NCBI GenBank assembly: GCA_040757575.1 | Contig: JBFLXA010000014.1 | Coordinates: 1-64,000 of the forward strand | DNA from: PFJX01 sp040757575 | GTDB lineage: Bacteria; Pseudomonadota; Gammaproteobacteria; Burkholderiales; Thiobacillaceae | Length of the DNA: 64,000 nt | Direction of reading: 5' to 3' | Part shown: positions 1-9,486 of the stretch, piece by piece | Numbering within the stretch: position 1 is the stretch's first letter | Layout of the letters: every line of letters begins with the position of its first letter | Program-made: the position numbers and the translations under genes | Notes under the pieces: generated by a model | Told to the model about the DNA's origin: nothing | The model's database searches: none | What the model saw: only the letters and a program-made list of their open reading frames with translations

Positions 1-1
1 G

Positions 2-3000
2 GCAGGGGTCGGGGGCATCGGGGGGGATACAGCGCCTACGGGGCCGGGCATCAAGAACCTGATCACGCTCTATGACCAGATGATGGCCTGGGATGGTCTG
101 GGTTCTCCGGCTTGGTGGGTGGGTTTGCAGGGGGATGCCAGCGCTGCAGAGCTGGTTGCCTTCAAATCCGCCGCCGTTTCTTACCCGGGTGTCCCCACCG
201 GCGCCAACATCTATGACAGCGCCAAGAATCGTGCCGCCATGGATATCCTGGCCCATTCGATGTACGCCAGCGGTTCGGGTGGCATCGGCATTTTGCACTT
301 GGAAAGTGCCATCATGAACTGGCTATCCAGCAGCGGTACGGGCCCTTTTGGCCTGAATCCCAATGCGTTCAACAGCTCACTGGCCAAATACAGCGTTGCG
401 GGTTGGAACCGGATTCAACAAATCTACGGCCACGGGGAGTTCTTTGACCCTCAGATGGTTGCCAACAGTGGCTACCATGCGCCGGTGGCCCCCATCTGGA
501 TCGAGGACCTGCCGGCCAGTCGCGGCTTGGGCATCCTGGAAATGATCGACAGCCAGACGGTGCGTGACTTGGTGGGCGACTTCGGCGAAACCCATAGCAT
601 CTCGCCCCTGATCGACTCTCTGACGGTGCTGGACCTGTTGCAGGGCTTGGACGCATCCATCGACAACCCCCGGTTTACGAAAATCATGAAAACCATGTCG
701 AACCGGGTGGACGAAATCGACAACACCCCCATCCAGACCGCATTGACAGCAGGCCTGGCAACGCTTTCGTCCCTGATTGTGGGTTTACCTCTGACTACGC
801 TCGCCACCTATCTCAATGACGACAAGCTCTACGATGGCGATGCCATGGAAAACTTCGTCAATGCCTTGACCCTGGTCTTTACGGGAAAACCAGGCACATT
901 GAGCCAGAAATTGCGCGCAGATGGCACGGCAGACCCGCTTGCCTATGCCGATATCAATGAACGCAACAAGTTACATGATGCGCTCAAGGCAATTCGTGAC
1001 TCCCTGGCTTACCAGCAGTCCGCCGGACAAGTCCAGATTGTGGCTCTGGCAAGCCTGACTGCCTCTCAAATTGCCCAACTTGCCAAAACCGACTTGGGGG
1101 TGCGCTATGCCCTCAGTGAACTGCTCCCCTTTGCCATTACCGGGAATGACCAGATATACGCGCCATTCAACACCGATGGCGATCTGGATTATTTCAATGA
1201 ACAGACGGGCACAGGGACATGGACCGATGACTACATCAAAGACCGGGCGGCCATGCTGGCCTGGAAAATCCAATATGACTATGGAAACAGGGATATCGAT
1301 GATCTCCTGCTGAGCCTGGGCGACAAGCAATATGACGCAGACTGGGATACGAAACTGCAAGGCAACTGGGATTTCGTCGACCTTGGCACAACCTTGCCGA
1401 ATGGGGATCCGCTGACCTTGGCTATCGACGGAGATGGAGTCTCCTTGCACGATCACCAGATCGTCTTCGGCACGAAATCCAGCGACACGCTCACAGGCAG
1501 CGGCGCTGAAGACCGCCTCTACGGCAACGCCGGCAACGATACCCTCCTCGGCGGTGCCGGCCATGACGCTCTGGATGGCGGTCGGGGGGATGACATCCTC
1601 AACGGCGGCACGGGACACGACATCTACCGCTGGCGCACGGGCGACGGCAACGACACGATCATCGATCCTGATGGCGGCTGGCTGTTTATTAACAACAGTG
1701 GGGTTGAACTCAACGCCGCCGGCGCCTTCATCCGCCAGAAGGATGGTGCGGGCAATCCCCTCGATACCTGGAAACGCACCCTCCCAGATGGTTCCACGCT
1801 CTCCATTGTTCAGACGCCAAACGCTCCCTGGAAGCTGGCCCTGCAAGACGGCAGCACCCTCCAGCTGGGTGAAGCGCAAGACGACTTCCAGAGCGGGGAT
1901 TTCGGTATACAGCTGTTTGATCCTGAATCAACGACTGAAACATACACGGGCGATGCCAGCGCCAATCTACTGATGAATGTGAACATGGCGGGTCTAGGTG
2001 AAACACCCAGTTTCGACCTTTATACCCTCCCCGAAGCCCAGGTCGAATATTTGGGGCAAGCGGGCAGCGACTTCATCCAGACCGATCAGGCAAACGACTG
2101 GATAGAAGGAGGCGCGGATAATGATTATGTCTTGGCCAACCATGGGGGCAGAGACCTGATTTTGGGGGGCGCTGGAAATGACTACATCCACATCGGCGAC
2201 CCAGACCCCAAGAACGATGGAGGAGCCAGTAGCAAGCGCATTATTCCCGCGACGAACCAAGCTTACGTCGATGGAGGTGATGGAAATGACACTATCACTG
2301 TACTCAGGTCATATCTGCCCATGGCCTTGGCAACAAGTGGGTTAAAGGTTGGCACGGCCTATCAGCTCAGCGACCTTGGCAACTTTGCCTCTTTGTGGGC
2401 TGACAGCTACGCAGGAATTGAACGTAGCTGGACAACTTTTTATACCTTCCCGGATACCCCTGCCTTCAGCTTTACAGGCTGGGAGAGAGATGGAGTCGCC
2501 CTGGCCATAAACAATGAGGGCGGATTGAATCTCTACGTTTCGTTTCTGGCCCCTGTAGCCAGTTTTTCCACTATTGATCCGAACACGCATGTATTAACTC
2601 AGTTTTCTCCTTTCCTGGGTTATCGGAGTATTTGGGATAACGACGATACAAGCACCCATACCCTACTTGGCGGTAATGGGAATGACATGGTTGAAGGAGG
2701 GCTGGGCAACGACTTTGTTGATGGCGGTGACGGGGACGATTCCCTGGACGGTGAGTGGGGGGACGACACAATGTTTGGCGGTCAGGGCGCTGATGTGTTG
2801 CTTGGCGGAGAAGGCGACGACTGGATGGCTGGAGATGACGATGCCGACTCGCTGATTGGCGAAGAAGGCAACGACATTCTCTATGGTGGCAATGGCAATG
2901 ATGAGCTGTTTGGTGACACACCTTTCAACAGCACTTACCAGCACGGCGACGATCAGCTTTATGGGGGTGCCGGTAACGACAATCTATATGGAGGCGGAGG

Positions 3001-5449
3001 AAATGACTGGTTGGAGGGAGGCGCAGACGACGATTGGCTGGAGGGAGGGGATGGAAACGACACTTACATTTTGGATGGCGATAGTAACGATAGGATATTG
3101 GATAAATCCGGGACAACCGAAATACGCCTGCTTGATGGGGGAAACCGCACAGAAATTTCGTTGAGTACCACTGGTCCTACCGGAGATATCGAATTCCACC
3201 TAAAAAACGGCCACACCATTACGCTTATAAACGGTCTGTTTGCGGAAGCAACATCGATATTTTTCGCAGACGGAAGCAACGTGTCCCTATCGAACTGGGT
3301 TGCAACGAGTTTGAAAACACCCGTCAATCTAGTTGCGAGTGGTGACACCTACGTCTTGCAGGGAGGAGCTGCAATAGATGTGCTTACAGGACATAGTGGC
3401 CCGAATGTGCTCAGAGGGGGCGGTGGGAACGATATCCTTATCGGCAACCCAGGCAGCCTATCGGCTGTGACCACAGACATCTCCACTCTGGTCATCCACG
3501 CCCGTGGTACCCCCGTAGACGGTCTCTACCCCACCATGCAGGTCTTTGTCGAGGGCACCCTGGTGCAGCAATTCACCGTCGATGCCGCAAGCTATACCCC
3601 TTACACGGTCAACCCGGCGAACTTGGGCGTCAGTGCCGACCAGATCGACATCGTCTTCACCAACGATGCCTATCGTCCTGATATCGGCCAGGACCGCAAC
3701 CTTTTCGTTCAAGACATTGAAGTCAATGGACAGATCTACAAGGCTACGGATTCCGGGGTTTTGCTGGATTTTGGGGCTGGTGCGGCCGCTTTTGATGGAC
3801 GCAACCTGCGCTTCGGGCAGGAAAGCGTTAATTCCAATGGCGCGTTGCGTTTCACCCTGGGCGATAACGATTTTCTGGATGGCGGTTCGGGCATCGACCA
3901 GATGACCGGCGGCTACGGCAACGATACCTATGTGGTGGACAACCCAGGGGATGGGGTTACGGAAGCGGCTAATGGTGGCGTGGACACCATTCGTACCCAC
4001 CTTGACTACACCCTGGGCCAGAACGTGGAAAACCTGTGGCTTACGGGGTCAGCCCATGTTTATGGTGTGGGTAATGCCGAAGCCAACCTGATGATGGGCA
4101 ACGCTGGCAACAATACCCTGAACGGGGACGACGGCAACGACACCCTGCTCGGTAACGGCGGTAACGACATCCTGTTCGGCGGCGGCGGCAACGACATCCT
4201 TTATGGGGGAGCCGGAAATGACTGGCTGTTTGGCGGCCTGGAACAGGATGCGATGTACGGCGGGGCCGGTGATGACAATTACGTGGTGATCCAGCCCGGC
4301 GCCACCCTCCAGGAAAACGCCAATGAGGGCATGGACACCGTCCATAGCCAGATCAGTTTCACCCTGGGCAACCACTTTGAAAACCTTCTGCTCACCGGCA
4401 GCAGCGCCATCAACGGTACCGGCAATGCCCTGGCCAATACGCTGACCGGTAACGATGCAAAAAACAGCATCCTGGGCCAGGCGGGCGACGACATCCTCTA
4501 TGGCAAGGGCGGCGACGACTGGTTGGTGGGGGGAGCCGGGGCAGACCTGATAGACGGTGGCGATGGGCGCGACTGGGCTGTCTACAGCGGCTCCAGCCAG
4601 GGCGTGAACATCAACCTGGCCTTGAATGCGGCCCAGGGTGGAGACGCCCAGGGGGATACTTTCAACAGCGTGGAAATGGTCTTCGGCTCCAACCACGATG
4701 ACACCCTGGTGGGCGATGCCGGCAACAACATACTCCAGGGCGCAGCAGGCAATGATTTACTCGACGGAGGGACCGGAAGGGATTCGGCTTCTTACTATTC
4801 CTCTCAGGGGGATGGGGTGGTGGACCTGGCCGCCGGGACCGCCAGCGATGGCTATGGTGGCACCGACACGCTGCTGAATATCGAAGACATTTCCGGTTCC
4901 AACCTGGGAAATGACCGGCTCTATGGCGATGCATACGCCAACAGCATTTCCGGCAACGGGGGGAATGACGAACTTCATGGCCGAGCCGGAAACGACTGGA
5001 TGCATGGGGGGCTGGGTAACGATCTACTGGTAGGCGGCACCGGTAACGACACCCTGCTGGGAGCCCAGGGCAACGACATCTATCTGTTCCAGCGGGGGGA
5101 TGGGTCGGACACCTGGACGGACTACGACACGACCCCAGGCAATGTGGACGTGGCCCGTTTCGGGGCCGGCATTGCCCACGACCAGATCTGGTTCCGGCAG
5201 GTGGGCAACGATCTGGAGGCCAGCATCATCGGCAGCACGGACAAGGCCCTCATCAAAAACTGGTTCACCGAAGATGCCTACCATCTGGAGCGTTTCGAGG
5301 CGGGGGATGGCAAGGTGTTGCTGGACAGCCAGCTGGATGCCCTGGTTTCCGCCATGGCGGGGTTTGCGCCGCCGGCCGCAGGCCAGACTGTCTTGCCCGG
5401 GGCCTATCAGGATGCCTTGGCGCCGGTGCTGGCGACGAACTGGCAGTAA
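2..5449 (+). CDS. RTX (hemolysin-type calcium-binding repeat) protein, 5' partial
   Basis: Secreted calcium-binding RTX protein, probably an adhesin or FrpC-like surface protein. The reading frame is open from base 2 through the first Met at 80, so the true start is left of the window and at least 1815 residues are present. The first ~470 residues (from the Met at 80) are not repeats and show no family I can name. From about residue 480, glycine/aspartate nonapeptides (GGxGxDxLx type, e.g. YGNAGNDTLLGGAGHD) recur in blocks near nt 1530-1620, 2660-3060, 4080-4270, 4430-4560 and 4900-5080. These bind Ca2+ after export. A CBM60-like stretch lies at nt ~3475-3760. The non-repetitive C-terminus would hold the uncleaved type I signal. 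The T1SS genes lie directly downstream. Substrate and host are unknown. Confidence 0.9.
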   Translation, partial: AGVGGIGGDTAPTGPGIKNLITLYDQMMAWDGLGSPAWWVGLQGDASAAELVAFKSAAVSYPGVPTGANIYDSAKNRAAMDILAHSMYASGSGGIGILHLESAIMNWLSSSGTGPFGLNPNAFNSSLAKYSVAGWNRIQQIYGHGEFFDPQMVANSGYHAPVAPIWIEDLPASRGLGILEMIDSQTVRDLVGDFGETHSISPLIDSLTVLDLLQGLDASIDNPRFTKIMKTMSNRVDEIDNTPIQTALTAGLATLSSLIVGLPLTTLATYLNDDKLYDGDAMENFVNALTLVFTGKPGTLSQKLRADGTADPLAYADINERNKLHDALKAIRDSLAYQQSAGQVQIVALASLTASQIAQLAKTDLGVRYALSELLPFAITGNDQIYAPFNTDGDLDYFNEQTGTGTWTDDYIKDRAAMLAWKIQYDYGNRDIDDLLLSLGDKQYDADWDTKLQGNWDFVDLGTTLPNGDPLTLAIDGDGVSLHDHQIVFGTKSSDTLTGSGAEDRLYGNAGNDTLLGGAGHDALDGGRGDDILNGGTGHDIYRWRTGDGNDTIIDPDGGWLFINNSGVELNAAGAFIRQKDGAGNPLDTWKRTLPDGSTLSIVQTPNAPWKLALQDGSTLQLGEAQDDFQSGDFGIQLFDPESTTETYTGDASANLLMNVNMAGLGETPSFDLYTLPEAQVEYLGQAGSDFIQTDQANDWIEGGADNDYVLANHGGRDLILGGAGNDYIHIGDPDPKNDGGASSKRIIPATNQAYVDGGDGNDTITVLRSYLPMALATSGLKVGTAYQLSDLGNFASLWADSYAGIERSWTTFYTFPDTPAFSFTGWERDGVALAINNEGGLNLYVSFLAPVASFSTIDPNTHVLTQFSPFLGYRSIWDNDDTSTHTLLGGNGNDMVEGGLGNDFVDGGDGDDSLDGEWGDDTMFGGQGADVLLGGEGDDWMAGDDDADSLIGEEGNDILYGGNGNDELFGDTPFNSTYQHGDDQLYGGAGNDNLYGGGGNDWLEGGADDDWLEGGDGNDTYILDGDSNDRILDKSGTTEIRLLDGGNRTEISLSTTGPTGDIEFHLKNGHTITLINGLFAEATSIFFADGSNVSLSNWVATSLKTPVNLVASGDTYVLQGGAAIDVLTGHSGPNVLRGGGGNDILIGNPGSLSAVTTDISTLVIHARGTPVDGLYPTMQVFVEGTLVQQFTVDAASYTPYTVNPANLGVSADQIDIVFTNDAYRPDIGQDRNLFVQDIEVNGQIYKATDSGVLLDFGAGAAAFDGRNLRFGQESVNSNGALRFTLGDNDFLDGGSGIDQMTGGYGNDTYVVDNPGDGVTEAANGGVDTIRTHLDYTLGQNVENLWLTGSAHVYGVGNAEANLMMGNAGNNTLNGDDGNDTLLGNGGNDILFGGGGNDILYGGAGNDWLFGGLEQDAMYGGAGDDNYVVIQPGATLQENANEGMDTVHSQISFTLGNHFENLLLTGSSAINGTGNALANTLTGNDAKNSILGQAGDDILYGKGGDDWLVGGAGADLIDGGDGRDWAVYSGSSQGVNINLALNAAQGGDAQGDTFNSVEMVFGSNHDDTLVGDAGNNILQGAAGNDLLDGGTGRDSASYYSSQGDGVVDLAAGTASDGYGGTDTLLNIEDISGSNLGNDRLYGDAYANSISGNGGNDELHGRAGNDWMHGGLGNDLLVGGTGNDTLLGAQGNDIYLFQRGDGSDTWTDYDTTPGNVDVARFGAGIAHDQIWFRQVGNDLEASIIGSTDKALIKNWFTEDAYHLERFEAGDGKVLLDSQLDALVSAMAGFAPPAAGQTVLPGAYQDALAPVLATNWQ

Positions 5450-5453
5450 GCCT

Positions 5454-5520
5454 GTCATACCCGCCTAGGCGGGTATCCAGGAGCTTATGCTTCTGGGTTC
5501 CCGTTTACGCGGGAACGACA
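5454..5520. repeat. REP-like palindromic unit (copy 1)
   Basis: A unit of about 67 bp built of two hairpins. The first arm is the perfect 20-bp palindrome ATACCCGCCTAGGCGGGTAT at 5457-5476. The second is GTTCCC...GGGAAC near 5497-5516. The unit starts GTCAT.CCCGC and ends GGGAACGAC, the same plan as the core of the element at 5573-5682. It follows the RTX stop codon directly and could also stop transcription. Confidence 0.75.
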
Positions 5521-5572
5521 TGCTCGGCGCCTTGAAACCAGAGGTTTGAGAACAACCACCCCGCCTGCATAA

Positions 5573-5682
5573 GGGCACCTTGAAAAACCCGTCATTCCCG
5601 CGCAGGCGGGAATCCAGATCGTTGAATTTACTGGGTCCCCGCCTGCGCGGGGACGACGAATTCACGGTTTTTCGAGGTACCC
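5573..5682. mobile_element. MITE-like element with REP core
   Basis: A non-coding 110-bp element. The ends are imperfect inverted repeats: GGGCACCTTGAAAAACC at 5573 and GGTTTTTCGAGGTACCC at 5666-5682 (15 of 17 match when inverted). The core (5591-5657) is a second copy of the REP-like unit, with ATTCCCGC...GCGGGAAT and TCCCCGCC...GCGGGGA hairpins. Elements with similar ends recur at 37047-37158 and 47102-47234. No transposase is present, so mobility would have to be in trans (inference). Confidence 0.6.
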
Positions 5683-5727
5683 ATAAGAGGGTGGTACAGA
5701 AAAAGTTGCTTCACAGGGAATAACAAG

Positions 5728-7884
5728 ATGCCACACCAAGGCGAGGACAACACCCATAGCGGGCCCCATCAGGCCCCCCATGCCGCCCCACCCCCCGGCC
5801 TGGCCTGCCTGGCCATGCTGGCCCGTTTTCACGGCGTGGCGGTGGAACCGGCCCAGCTCATGCATGAATTTGGCAATGCAGGCCAGTTTGCTGTGACGGA
5901 AATCCTGCTGGCTGCAAAGAAACTGGGCCTCAAGGCCAGGCAGGTCAAAACCAGTCTGGATCGATTGCCCCATACCCCCTTGCCGGGCCTGGCCCTGGGC
6001 CGGGATGGCGATGTTTTCATCTTGGCCAAGGCAGAAGCGGAACAGATCCTCATCCATGACCCGGCGGCCGCAAAACCCCAGACCTTGAGCCTCACCGAAC
6101 TGGCGGCACGCTGGCAGGGTGACCTGATCCTGTTCACCTCCCGGGCCTCCCTGGCGGGTGAACTGGCCAAGTTCGACTTCACCTGGTTCATTCCTGCCGT
6201 GGTCAAGTATCGCCGGCTTCTGGGGGAGATTCTGCTGGTGTCTTTTGCCCTCAACCTGTTCGCCCTGGTGACGCCCCTGTTTTTCCAGGTGGTCATGGAC
6301 AAGGTGCTGGTGCACAGGGGGCTCACCACTCTGGATGTCATCGCAGTGGGCCTGCTGGTGGTGTCGGTGTTCGAAGTGGTGCTCTCGGGCCTGCGCGCCT
6401 ATGTCTTTGCCCACACCACCAGCCGTATCGACGTGGAACTGGGGGCCCGGCTGTTTCGCCATCTGCTCAACCTGCCCATGGCCTATTTCCAGTCCCGCCG
6501 GGTGGGGGATTCCGTGGCCCGGGTGCGAGAGCTGGAGAACATCCGCCAGTTCCTTACCGGCAACAGCATCACCGTGGTGCTGGATGTGTTTTTCTCTGTG
6601 GTGTTCATTGCCGTCATGTTGTTCTACAGCGGCTGGCTCACCCTGGTGGTGCTGGCTTCCCTGCCCCTTTACCTGCTGCTTTCCCTGGCCATCACCCCCC
6701 TGCTGCGGGCCCGGCTCCATGAGAAGTTCAACCGGGGTGCAGAAAACCAGGCCTTTCTGGTGGAAACCATTTCCGGCATCGACACCCTGAAAGCCATGGC
6801 GGTGGAACCCCAGATGACCCGCCGCTGGGATAACCAGTTGGCCGCCTATGTGGCCGCCGGGTTTCGCACGGCCAAGCTTTCGACCCTGGCCCATGAAGGG
6901 GTCAACCTGGTGGGCAAGCTGGTGACGGTGGGCACCTTGTGGCTGGGGGCCCGGCTGGTCATTGAGGGCCAGTTGTCCGTGGGCCAGCTCATCGCCTTCA
7001 ACATGCTGGCCGGCCGGGTGGCCCAGCCCATCATGCGCCTGGCCCAGTTGTGGACGGACTTTCAACAGACAGGTATTTCCATGCAACGGCTGGGGGACAT
7101 TCTCAATACCCGCACGGAAGTGGCGGGCAACAAGACCGCCCTGCCCGCCTTGTCTGGCTGCATCGAGCTGGATCAGGTGCATTTCCGCTATCGGCCCGAT
7201 GGCCCGGAGGTATTGCGGGGCATAAGCCTGACCATCGCACCGGGGGAGATCATCGGTGTGGTGGGTCGCTCCGGTTCAGGCAAAAGCACTCTCACCAAAC
7301 TGGTGCAGCGTCTGTATGTGCCCGAACGGGGCCGGGTACTGGTGGACGGCATGGACCTGGCCCTGGCAGAAGCCGCTTCCCTGCGGCGCCAGATTGGTGT
7401 GGTGTTGCAGGAAAACGTGTTGTTCAACCGTTCCATCCGGGAAAACATCGCCCTGGCGGACCCGGGCGCGCCCCTGGAGGCGGTAATGCAGGCGGCAAAG
7501 CTGGCCGGCGCCCACGATTTCATCCTGGAACTGCCGGAAGGTTATGACACCCTGGTTGGCGAACATGGGTCAACCCTGTCCGGCGGCCAGCGCCAGCGCA
7601 TTGCCATCGCCCGGGCCCTCATCACCCAACCCCGCATCCTCATCTTCGACGAGGCCACCAGCGCCCTGGACTATGAGTCGGAACGCATCATCCAGCAAAA
7701 CATGAAGGCCATCTGCCAGGGGCGTACGGTCATCATCATCGCCCACCGGCTTTCTGCCGTACGGGATGCCCACCGCATCCTGGTGCTGGATCGGGGCCAG
7801 ATCGTTGAAGCGGGCAACCACGCCGAATTGCTGCAACACGAAGCAGGCCACTACAGCCGGCTCTACCGGCTTCAACACGCATGA
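5728..7884 (+). CDS. Type I secretion ABC transporter/permease (HlyB/RtxB family)
   Basis: Inner-membrane ATPase of a type I secretion system, most likely exporting the RTX protein encoded just upstream. Residues ~20-140 form a peptidase C39-like domain. The position of the catalytic Cys (the Cys of DCG in true C39 peptidases) is Pro23 in PPGLACLAM, so it should dock substrate without cleaving it, as in HlyB. A six-helix transmembrane domain follows (~155-440). The nucleotide-binding domain has Walker A GRSGSGKST (~512), signature LSGGQRQR (~617), Walker B ILIFDEAT and H-loop AHRLS. Length (718 aa) is normal for the family. AGGGA lies 8 nt before the ATG. The HlyD-type gene starts 7 nt after the stop. 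No tolC is seen nearby. Confidence 0.95.
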   Translation: MPHQGEDNTHSGPHQAPHAAPPPGLACLAMLARFHGVAVEPAQLMHEFGNAGQFAVTEILLAAKKLGLKARQVKTSLDRLPHTPLPGLALGRDGDVFILAKAEAEQILIHDPAAAKPQTLSLTELAARWQGDLILFTSRASLAGELAKFDFTWFIPAVVKYRRLLGEILLVSFALNLFALVTPLFFQVVMDKVLVHRGLTTLDVIAVGLLVVSVFEVVLSGLRAYVFAHTTSRIDVELGARLFRHLLNLPMAYFQSRRVGDSVARVRELENIRQFLTGNSITVVLDVFFSVVFIAVMLFYSGWLTLVVLASLPLYLLLSLAITPLLRARLHEKFNRGAENQAFLVETISGIDTLKAMAVEPQMTRRWDNQLAAYVAAGFRTAKLSTLAHEGVNLVGKLVTVGTLWLGARLVIEGQLSVGQLIAFNMLAGRVAQPIMRLAQLWTDFQQTGISMQRLGDILNTRTEVAGNKTALPALSGCIELDQVHFRYRPDGPEVLRGISLTIAPGEIIGVVGRSGSGKSTLTKLVQRLYVPERGRVLVDGMDLALAEAASLRRQIGVVLQENVLFNRSIRENIALADPGAPLEAVMQAAKLAGAHDFILELPEGYDTLVGEHGSTLSGGQRQRIAIARALITQPRILIFDEATSALDYESERIIQQNMKAICQGRTVIIIAHRLSAVRDAHRILVLDRGQIVEAGNHAELLQHEAGHYSRLYRLQHA

Positions 7885-7891
7885 GCCCGCT

Positions 7892-9313
7892 ATGAGACTC
7901 CATCTCGCCGCCACCCGCGATCTGCTTGGACGGTACCTTCGGGTGTTTCGCCACGTCTGGCGCCAGCGAAAGGACATGGATGGGCACGAACTCCAGGTCC
8001 ACGAAGTCGAGTTCCTGCCCGCTGCCCTGGCCCTGCGGGATACGCCAGTCCATCCCGCACCTCGGGTTGCCATGGGGCTTCTGGTGGCTTTTGCCGGGCT
8101 GGCAGTCCTCTGGGCCTTTTTCGGCCACATCGACATCGTGGCCAGTGCCCAGGGGAAGTTGATTCCCGATGACCGCACCAAGGTCATCCAGCCCATGGAA
8201 ACAGCCGCCGTGAGTGCCATCCACGTTCGGGATGGCCAGCAGGTGGCCGCCGGCGATCTGCTCATCGAACTGGATGCCACGGCCACCCGGGCCGACAGTG
8301 GCCGTATCACCGCCGATCTCGAAGCCGCCCGGCTGGAGGCGGCCCGGGCCCGGGCCTTGCTGGCTGGCCTGGATACCCACCGCAATCCCGTGCTGGCGCC
8401 CCTCGACGAAATTGCCCCAACCCGTCTGGCGGATGCCCAGCGGCAGCTGGACGGCCAATACGCAGAATTACAGGCCCGGCTGGAACAACTGGATGCGGAA
8501 ATCGCCCGCCGGGAAGCGGAACTGCGGGCCACCCGGGAACTGGTGGCAAAGCTGGCCCAGACGGTGCCCATTGCCCGTCAGCGGGCCCGGGACTACCAGG
8601 ATCTGCTGGAGAAGAATTTCATCTCCCGCCACGGTTACCTGGAAAAGGAACAGGAACGCATTGAACAGGAAGGCGATCTGGCGGCCCAGCAGGCAAAACA
8701 GGATGAAATCCAGGCCGCCCTGAGCGAGGGGCGAAAACAACGGGCCGCCCTGGTAGCCGAAACCCGCCGCCTTACCCTGGATACCCTCAACCTGGCAGAA
8801 CAAAAATCGGCAAGTCTGGCCCAGGAGCTCCTCAAGGCCACCCACCGGGACCAATATATGCGCCTGTCGGCCCCCGTTGGAGGAACGGTACAACAGCTTG
8901 CGGTGCACACCGTGGGCGGTGTGGTCACCCCGGCCCAACCCCTCATGGTGATCGTGCCTGCCGACAACACCCTGGAGGTGGAGGCCTTCGTGGAAAACAA
9001 GGACATCGGCTTTGTTCATGCCGGACAGGCCGCCGAGGTGAAAGTCGAAACCTTCCCGTTCACCAAGTACGGCACCCTGGACGCCCGGGTGATCCACGTG
9101 TCCGACGACGCCATCCAGGATGAGAAACGGGGTCTGGTCTACGCTGCGCGGGTAAAGCTCAGTCGTGCCACCCTGGATGTGGATGGCAAGGCGGTGCGCC
9201 TGACCCCCGGCATGGCCGTAACGGCGGAAATCAAGACAGGAAAGCGCCGGATCATCCAGTATTTCCTCAGCCCGCTCATGCAATACGGGGATGAGAGCCT
9301 GCGGGAGCGGTGA
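7892..9313 (+). CDS. HlyD family type I secretion periplasmic adaptor
   Basis: Membrane fusion protein linking the ABC transporter to an outer-membrane TolC-type channel. I chose the ATG at 7892 (MRLHLAATRD), 7 nt after the transporter stop, over in-frame starts inside the transporter gene. It gives 473 aa, close to HlyD. There is one N-terminal membrane segment (~60-80, MGLLVAFAGLAVLWAFFGHI), then a biotinyl-lipoyl-like half (VRDGQQVAAGDLLIELDA), a long coiled-coil hairpin (~130-300) and a C-terminal beta-barrel region (AEVKVETFPFTKYGTLDARV), the usual HlyD signature region. The operon context with the RTX gene and transporter is strong. Confidence 0.95.
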   Translation: MRLHLAATRDLLGRYLRVFRHVWRQRKDMDGHELQVHEVEFLPAALALRDTPVHPAPRVAMGLLVAFAGLAVLWAFFGHIDIVASAQGKLIPDDRTKVIQPMETAAVSAIHVRDGQQVAAGDLLIELDATATRADSGRITADLEAARLEAARARALLAGLDTHRNPVLAPLDEIAPTRLADAQRQLDGQYAELQARLEQLDAEIARREAELRATRELVAKLAQTVPIARQRARDYQDLLEKNFISRHGYLEKEQERIEQEGDLAAQQAKQDEIQAALSEGRKQRAALVAETRRLTLDTLNLAEQKSASLAQELLKATHRDQYMRLSAPVGGTVQQLAVHTVGGVVTPAQPLMVIVPADNTLEVEAFVENKDIGFVHAGQAAEVKVETFPFTKYGTLDARVIHVSDDAIQDEKRGLVYAARVKLSRATLDVDGKAVRLTPGMAVTAEIKTGKRRIIQYFLSPLMQYGDESLRER

Positions 9314-9332
9314 TCCCAGGCATGCATTTGGC

Positions 9333-9362
9333 TTGTCCCCTCCCCACGCCCCCTGCTAGAAT
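9333..9362 (+). promoter_or_regulatory. Putative sigma70 promoter of rpsB-tsf
   Basis: TTGTCC (9333-9338) and TAGAAT (9357-9362), 18 bp apart, with an extended TGC before the -10 box. The promoter lies between the hlyD-type stop and rpsB and is placed to transcribe a leader of about 115 nt. Judged by eye only. Confidence 0.55.
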
Positions 9363-9419
9363 CCGCGTGCTTTGCGTCCGGCATGGTGTCGGGCCGGCAA
9401 AAATCCTCACATCCGCACA

Positions 9420-9479
9420 GTTAAGGTGCTCCGCTTGCCGGGGTTCTTTGCGGATGGCGGTCAAACCTTAACCAAGGAG
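9420..9479 (+). promoter_or_regulatory. rpsB leader hairpin next to the ribosome binding site
   Basis: GTTAAGGT (9420-9427) and ACCTTAAC (9465-9472) form a perfect 8-bp stem whose 3' arm ends one base before the AAGGAG Shine-Dalgarno (9474-9479) of rpsB. In gammaproteobacteria S2 represses its own mRNA through a structured leader. This stem is well placed for that role, but whether it binds S2 is inference. Confidence 0.45.
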
Positions 9480-9486
9480 CAGTTTC

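Noticed and set aside
1500..5080. CRISPR or satellite-like DNA in the first 5 kb
   Set aside because: The repetition is at the codon level of RTX nonapeptides, with no constant repeat/spacer pattern.
5465..5665. Small minus-strand gene between the RTX and transporter genes
   Set aside because: It is a translation of the REP palindromes (SSPRRRGPSKF type), a common false gene.
5662..7182. 506-codon minus-strand frame opposite the ABC transporter
   Set aside because: It is His/Gln/Gly-rich antisense sequence. The plus-strand transporter has full motifs.
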